Assembly: GCA_001949185.1 (NCBI GenBank)
Contig: BDGG01000006.1
Span: 1,423,657-1,487,656 of the forward strand
From: Ramazzottius varieornatus
Lineage: Eukaryota; Tardigrada; Eutardigrada; Parachela; Ramazzottiidae
Length of the DNA stretch: 64,000 bases
Reading direction: 5' to 3'
A program made the position numbers and the translations under genes. The notes below the pieces were generated by a model, which was given only the letters and a program-made list of their open reading frames with translations, did no database searches and was not told the DNA's origin. How positions within the stretch are numbered: the stretch's first letter is position 1; each line of letters starts with the position of its first letter. This document shows, in pieces, positions 59,423-64,000 of the stretch.

Positions 59423-61352
59423 ATGGACGATGGAGGTCTTCGACGGCGGAAGGTGATGGACAGGTTTCACGAAGCGTCTCCAAGCTCGGATACCGTGCAG
59501 AGAATCGCCAAGCTCGATGTCTTTCCCAAGGTTAGCTACTTTCTATCTCTTCAACCTGGTGCGTTCACGTGCTCTTTGCTTTCCCTGCAGATACCCTCCG
59601 ACTTCAAGAAATCTACAAACTGCGGAGCATTTCGTAAGCGAAATTTCAAAATTTTGCTTCGCGGCCTCATGTTTTTTTTCGTCACATTGCAGTAACGTTG
59701 TTATGCGTCGGTTTCATCGTCCTCATGGTTGTCGCCGAGTTTGTCCATTACCGATCCTCCGGTCTGGAGTTTTCCTACACTGTGGACAAAGATTTCAGCT
59801 CAAAGCTTCCGTTCGCAGTCGACATAACCATCGCTATGCCATGCGAAGGTATGATAAATTCGTTACGGCGCGCATGTCGTGTTATACGGTGGCATCCGAT
59901 CGAAACCATGTTGCAGCTTTATTGTGGCGCACTTTATCGAAATCACATATGAAACACCAATGACGTGCGTTACTTGATCCGAGTTATCATGTCTCACGGG
60001 TTTCTCCGAATGTTAGCGATTGGTGCCGACATTGTGGATTTAGTCAATGAGAATATCAACGTTGAGGGCGGTCTGAACGAAGAGCCAGCTTACTTCGAGC
60101 TGTCGCCAGACGAGGAAAGGGAGTTTCAGCATCGGCGAATGCTGAACACTTACATCACCGAAGAGTACCACGCACTACATCGACTTCTTTGGTCCACTGG
60201 CTACCGAAGCTCCAATGCGCAACCACATGCCAAGAAATTTGTCTGGAGAGGCAATGTGCCACCGGATGCTTGTCGCATTTACGGGCTGGTCCACGTGAAT
60301 AAGATGGCGGGGAACTTTCACGTTCTCACCGGAAAGTAAGAATTCTTGATGTATCTTCCGGAGTTTTCAAAAGTGTGTTGATCTTCTTCTCTGTCAGAGC
60401 ACTCCATGGAGCCGATATCCACGCTCACATCAGCCTTTTCGTCTCGGAAAGCGCGACGAACTTTTCGCACAGAATAGACAGACTAGGCTTTGGTCTGTCT
60501 GACTACTCCATTGTGAATCCGCTGGACGCTGAACTGAAGATTACAGACAAGCGTCAGTGTTGCTTCGGACACCATGGGCATCATTCCTCACTGATCTTCA
60601 AAGCTCATGTGCTTTATCGTTACAGATTCCGTAAGTTACCAGTACAACCTCAAAGTCGTCCCGACGGAAGTAAGGATGCGTAGCGCTTCTGCCATGACTT
60701 ACCAGTACGGTGTTCAAGCGACGGAACGTGCGTTGAACCATTCCACAGGATCACACGGTGTTCCTGGCATTTTCGTCAAGGTACGACCCCGTTCCAGGAC
60801 TAAGAACTCGGCTAACGAACTCGACATGATCGCTTTGTTGAGTGGCCAATAATTTCAGCCAGTAACATCGAGAATGTGCGCCACTTCGGAAAACAATCTT
60901 GTCGATTTAGCATTTTTCCCAAGTGGCGCACTCCATCAACCACTGGTACTGAAACCGTGCGCCACTTTGGACAACAGCCCTGTTGAGAGTCGTTTGCCGA
61001 TCGTCTTCTTAACTAAGTTACATTCAATCGGAAAACTACCGATGTTTTCTGGTTTTTTTAGTACGATATCAACCCGCTGAAGATCGTGGTAACAGAACAG
61101 CCCGTTCCAGTGGTCCACTTCTTGGTCCGTATCTGTGGAGTGGTTGGTGGTATCTTCGCCACAACCGGCATCATCAGTTCGCTCGTCAATATGGTCATGC
61201 AGCGAGTCTTCGGTCGGCAGGCCGACAAGAAGCTCCCTGTTTACCAGACGAGTCAGGAATCCGTACAGAAGTCTCCTGTCAGTCCTGCTGCTCCTCCCAA
61301 CGCCCTCTTTGCTCATTTGACTCTTACCGACGGCCACACTGGTCTTCGTTGA
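59423..61352 (+). CDS. ERGIC2-like ER-Golgi intermediate compartment protein
   Basis: Seven exons (59423-59530, 59591-59633, 59693-59848, 60017-60335, 60398-60552, 60626-60780, 61062-61352) join in frame to 408 aa; vertebrate ERGIC2 has 377. The N-terminus has LDVFPKIPSDFKKSTNCGAF, then the first membrane helix (TLLCVGFIVLMVVAEFV). The lumenal part carries SHRIDRLGFG and IVNPLD, characteristic of the family, and GSHGVPGIFVKYDI leads into the second helix (FLVRICGVVGGIFATTGI). It is a two-pass protein cycling between ER and Golgi in COPII/COPI vesicles, working with ERGIC3 as a cargo receptor. Intron 6 contains two adjacent GTGCGCCACTT palindromes. Confidence 0.93.
60805..61003. repeat. Two adjacent GTGCGCCACTT palindromes in ERGIC2 intron 6
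   Basis: Copy one (60805-60907) runs ACTCGGCTAACGAACTCGAC ... ATGTGCGCCACTTCGG; copy two (about 60915-61003) runs TTCCCAAGTGGCGCACTCCA ... CGTGCGCCACTTTGGACAAC and ends GTCGTTTGCCGATCG. They fill much of the 281-bp intron. Confidence 0.7.
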
Positions 61353-61712
61353 GCAAACTCGAAATCTGTGGCAGTTTCATTTATGAACTTTTTTGTACAA
61401 TTTAAAATAATATATCAGTCTGACTTGTTCTCACATGACTGTTTTCACTACGTTTCTTGATATCTTTCTTTTTTCCGGTTTTTGCTTGCAGAAGTATTTT
61501 GCTTTTTATCGTCACTGAGAATACCACACCAAATTCATCATAGCTGAAGATATTTTTCTACTGTGGTTGAAAATAAGTCAGATGACGGCCAAATTCAGAA
61601 GAATTGTCAGACAATAAAAATCTACGCAGTAAACATGCGAAAGCAACCGTGCTCAGAACAGTATCGTGATTCGTTAGAAGTAGAAAGAGGACAGTAAAAC
61701 GTACCGTCCTGC
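61353..61712. other. Convergent spacer between ERGIC2 and ZFPL1
   Basis: AT-rich 360-bp 3' UTR region shared by two convergent genes; AATAAA occurs near 61613 on the plus strand. Confidence 0.5.
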
Positions 61713-63577
61713 TCATCGCACGTTAGACCGAACGTCCGCAGATTCTATTCCGCCTCCGCCAAGGCGGTTCTCAGCTTCCACTCTGCCCAGCTCATGTTCC
61801 GAGCCCTCGTAGGACGGAGACCTGTTGACGCTCGTGAAGAAGACTCCAAAGGTGAGGAGCATCACCAAAATGACTAGAACGCTGATGAAGAGCCGACGCA
61901 TGCCAGCCTTCGCATCGTTAGCATTCGGCCTTGGCAAGTATGCCCTGCGGGAAGAAAGAACAATACGAATTTCCACTTCCTACATCAACTCCAGTGGAAG
62001 CTCCGCAAACGAACTCGGCAAGATCGTTTTTCCAGGTGACGCACGTTTTCGATATTTATGACCGGAAGCGTGCGCCAGCCAGAGAAGTGATCGAGTCGAG
62101 CTCGTTCTGCGAACTCCCAAGTAACTTGAAAGTTACCTTATCAGTCTAGAAAACCATTCACCGAAAGGCTTCCTCCGGTACTTGATGTCACTGTGATCAG
62201 AATCCAACGAGGCGAACTCTTTCTTCTTCGGACCCGCAGCGGCCATCTTCGAGCCATATGCCGAAGCTACATCTCCTCCTCGCCTTAGTGGCTCACCTGT
62301 CAAACCAAGTATGCCTTCGAAACCCCAGAAACAACAGGGATGTGCTCTTACGTTCTGAGTGAGCTTGCAGGTGAGCGTCTTCACCACGTTCGTCGAACAA
62401 GATGGTCGTTTCGCGGTTGGCCTGACTTCCTCCGTTAGAAGTTCCATGCTGACCCGGTGCGAAGGATGCCGAAGGTTCGCCATGCTCGTGAGCGTGGCTA
62501 ACGAAAGATGATATGTTTGGCGAACCGTCTTCGTTGAACTGGAGCAAAACATTCCAAAAATGTTATAACCCGAGGTAACTTCGCGCAAACTTAACCACAG
62601 AAATATCCTATCAATGTGGCGCACTGCGGCTGTACATTCAGGTACGACTGTGCGCCGCTAAACGAAGCAGACGTTTGGTTAAGACCAAGTAGCGTACATC
62701 CATGGTATCAGTTCGTCAGAAACGCGCCGCATTGTCGGCATTCTTCTTGGCCAGAGTTCCATTCTTAATTTCTTACCGATGGTAGACCCAACCCAGCGCG
62801 ACCCCAGTCCACGGTTTCAAGATGCTTCCTTAATGCGTCAGCCACAGGTGTGGCCATGTTACCGTTAGGAAAGATACCGTGGGCGCAGGTCGGGCACTTG
62901 TACCCCGCTGGAGCTGTGTTGGATGGCAGCTGCGACGCATATCTGGAAAGAAAACGTTTGTAAACTCCTGTTTTCACGAGAGTGATTCGTTAAATTTCTA
63001 GTTATTTCGATTAGGATTCTCACACACATACCTGTTGAGGCAAGACCAGTGAAACACATCTGCAAACCACCAAAAACGTGATTATTCCGAACCGGAAGTA
63101 TCGAATTCAGGTTCGTTTCTTATCGCGTGTAACAACAGTCCAGCTTGAAAATTCTTCTGAACTACGCATCAAGATGACTTACGGTAGCACACGAGTCGCG
63201 ACTAAAACAGAAAAGGAAAATAAGCCATGTTTTCAGAAAAACCTTGACACAAAGACCATTTGAAATAAATATCTGATATAGAACCGATTATCAACAATCA
63301 ACGTACGCATTCGCCTTCGATGAGTGCTCGCTGGCAGAATGGGCAATTGGGATCGTAGTCGCTGTCTTCCAGCCAGTTCAGGTACGATTTGATAACGCAC
63401 TGAAAGGAAACACAATTCCTTCAGTGTCCTGTAATGAATTATCTACAGGATGTATACCAGGCAGCTTCAACTTACCTTGGAATGATCACGAACGAGGCAG
63501 TCTTCGCAGACATTGACGTGGTGCTCAAAGCAAAACAAGTTGGTCATACGCTTCCTCGCACACTTGCACAGTCCCAT
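61713..63577 (-). CDS. ZFPL1-like Golgi zinc-finger membrane protein
   Basis: Eight exons join in frame to 328 aa (vertebrate ZFPL1: 310): 63577-63476, 63399-63307, 63201-63183, 63059-63032, 62942-62777, 62538-62352, 62296-62137, 61944-61713. It begins [20 protein letters not shown] with a B-box-like cluster ([17 protein letters not shown]), followed by a RING-like zinc finger ([40 protein letters not shown]). A Ser/Gly-rich linker and the basic KYRRKPF segment lead to one C-terminal helix ([19 protein letters not shown]). ZFPL1 is a cis-Golgi tail-anchored protein that binds the matrix protein GM130. Exons 3 and 4 are micro-exons of 19 and 28 nt inside the RING-like domain; their use is deduced from frame and motif continuity. 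Confidence 0.93.
62001..62104. repeat. GTGCGCCACTT palindrome family, copy in ZFPL1 intron 7
   Basis: CGCAAACGAACTCGGCAAGA begins the left arm; the core is CAGGTGACGCACG / GCGTGCGCCAGCC and the right arm ends ATCGAGTCGAGCTCGTTCTG. Confidence 0.65.
62607..62665. repeat. GTGCGCCACTT palindrome family, short copy in ZFPL1 intron 5
   Basis: ATCAATGTGGCGCACTG faces CTGTGCGCCGCTAAACG around a short loop. Confidence 0.5.
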
Positions 63578-64000
63578 CTTCCGTGGCAAACCTTCTTCCT
63601 GTCCTCGACTCTCAAAACTCGGCAATTTACTAGGAATCCAGACGGTACCTAGGCAAGAGGAATGATTTATCCGCGAAAAAAATCTCGTGGCAGATTTTGT
63701 TTTGGATGAGATCGTGACGTCAGAGTGCGTCAGAACAACTGGCTGCTTCGCTGCTCGTTCGCTGCCGCGCTGAGACCCCCCGGGGCCATAGCACGCACTA
63801 TGGTGACATCATTTAGCGGTGACGTACAGCACACGTGGCTCGCAAGACGTACGCTATCCACTGATTGACTGATCGAGCACCCAACTGGCGGACCCGGAAG
63901 TTCGCTCCGGTCCGAGGTATCCCTCGCCTGCAACGGCCTTCCTATTCCGGCGGCAACACTGAGCGGAAGTACAGCCTGTACGGATGCTCGATGACTGCGA
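63578..64000. other. Upstream region of ZFPL1, window edge
   Basis: This 420-bp stretch should contain the ZFPL1 promoter. GTGACGTCA-like sites (near 63715 and 63820) resemble CRE/ATF motifs, and GAGCACCCAACTGG near 63873 resembles the palindrome-family end. No exon is supported. Confidence 0.4.

Overview
The window is animal genomic DNA. Its genes are split by many short GT-AG introns and lie on both strands. The set is bilaterian: papilin, a peptide GPCR, a BMP ligand, an Ly6-type protein, arylsulfatase B, an RPS6KC1-like pseudokinase, casein kinase 1 alpha, KLHDC3, a Rho GTPase, ERGIC2 and ZFPL1. Gene spacing (about 5 kb per gene), mostly 50-500 bp introns, a papilin with lagrin repeats and an intradiol ring-cleavage dioxygenase remnant suggest a compact ecdysozoan genome such as a tardigrade or mite. 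That placement is inference; no rRNA or mitochondrial marker is present to test it.

Layout. 1-3535 is mostly non-coding, with an inverted-repeat element (135-624) and one possible small membrane protein. 3536-14208 (+) is a complete 28-exon papilin gene; all exons join in frame to 1958 codons. 14209-19968 is gene-poor. 19969-21724 (+) is a three-exon rhodopsin-like neuropeptide receptor, convergent with a two-exon BMP2/4/Dpp-type gene (22284-24100, -). 24101-29228 is gene-poor. 29229-30109 (+) encodes a Ly6/uPAR protein and 30355-31116 (-) a four-helix membrane protein. 31636-34461 (-) is an 11-exon arylsulfatase B-like gene, followed by its broken tandem copy (34685-36240, -). 36433-41344 (-) is a 14-exon RPS6KC1-like gene, divergent from casein kinase 1 alpha (42413-44950, +). 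About 45-49 kb holds inverted-repeat elements. 49052-50317 (+) is a frameshifted intradiol dioxygenase. 51037-54278 (-) encodes an unrecognised S/Q-rich coiled-coil protein. 54926-55959 (-) is a Rho-family GTPase, 56336-58389 (-) KLHDC3, 59423-61352 (+) ERGIC2 and 61713-63577 (-) ZFPL1.

The genes do not form one pathway. Several are housekeeping or trafficking genes (ERGIC2 and ZFPL1 in the early secretory pathway, RPS6KC1-like on endosomes). Papilin, BMP and Ly6 are extracellular or surface proteins.

The strongest unexplained signal is repeat structure. About 20 or more copies of one roughly 90-130 bp near-perfect palindrome, with core AAGTGGCGCAC...GTGCGCCACTT and ends like GGCAAACAAACTCG, lie in introns and intergenic DNA of almost every gene. 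One copy seems to supply the splice donor of an RPS6KC1-like exon. Several other inverted-repeat families occur, two of them flanked by TA. The most interesting genes are the decayed intradiol dioxygenase, a candidate for horizontal acquisition, and a papilin Kunitz domain that has lost exactly one disulfide pair.
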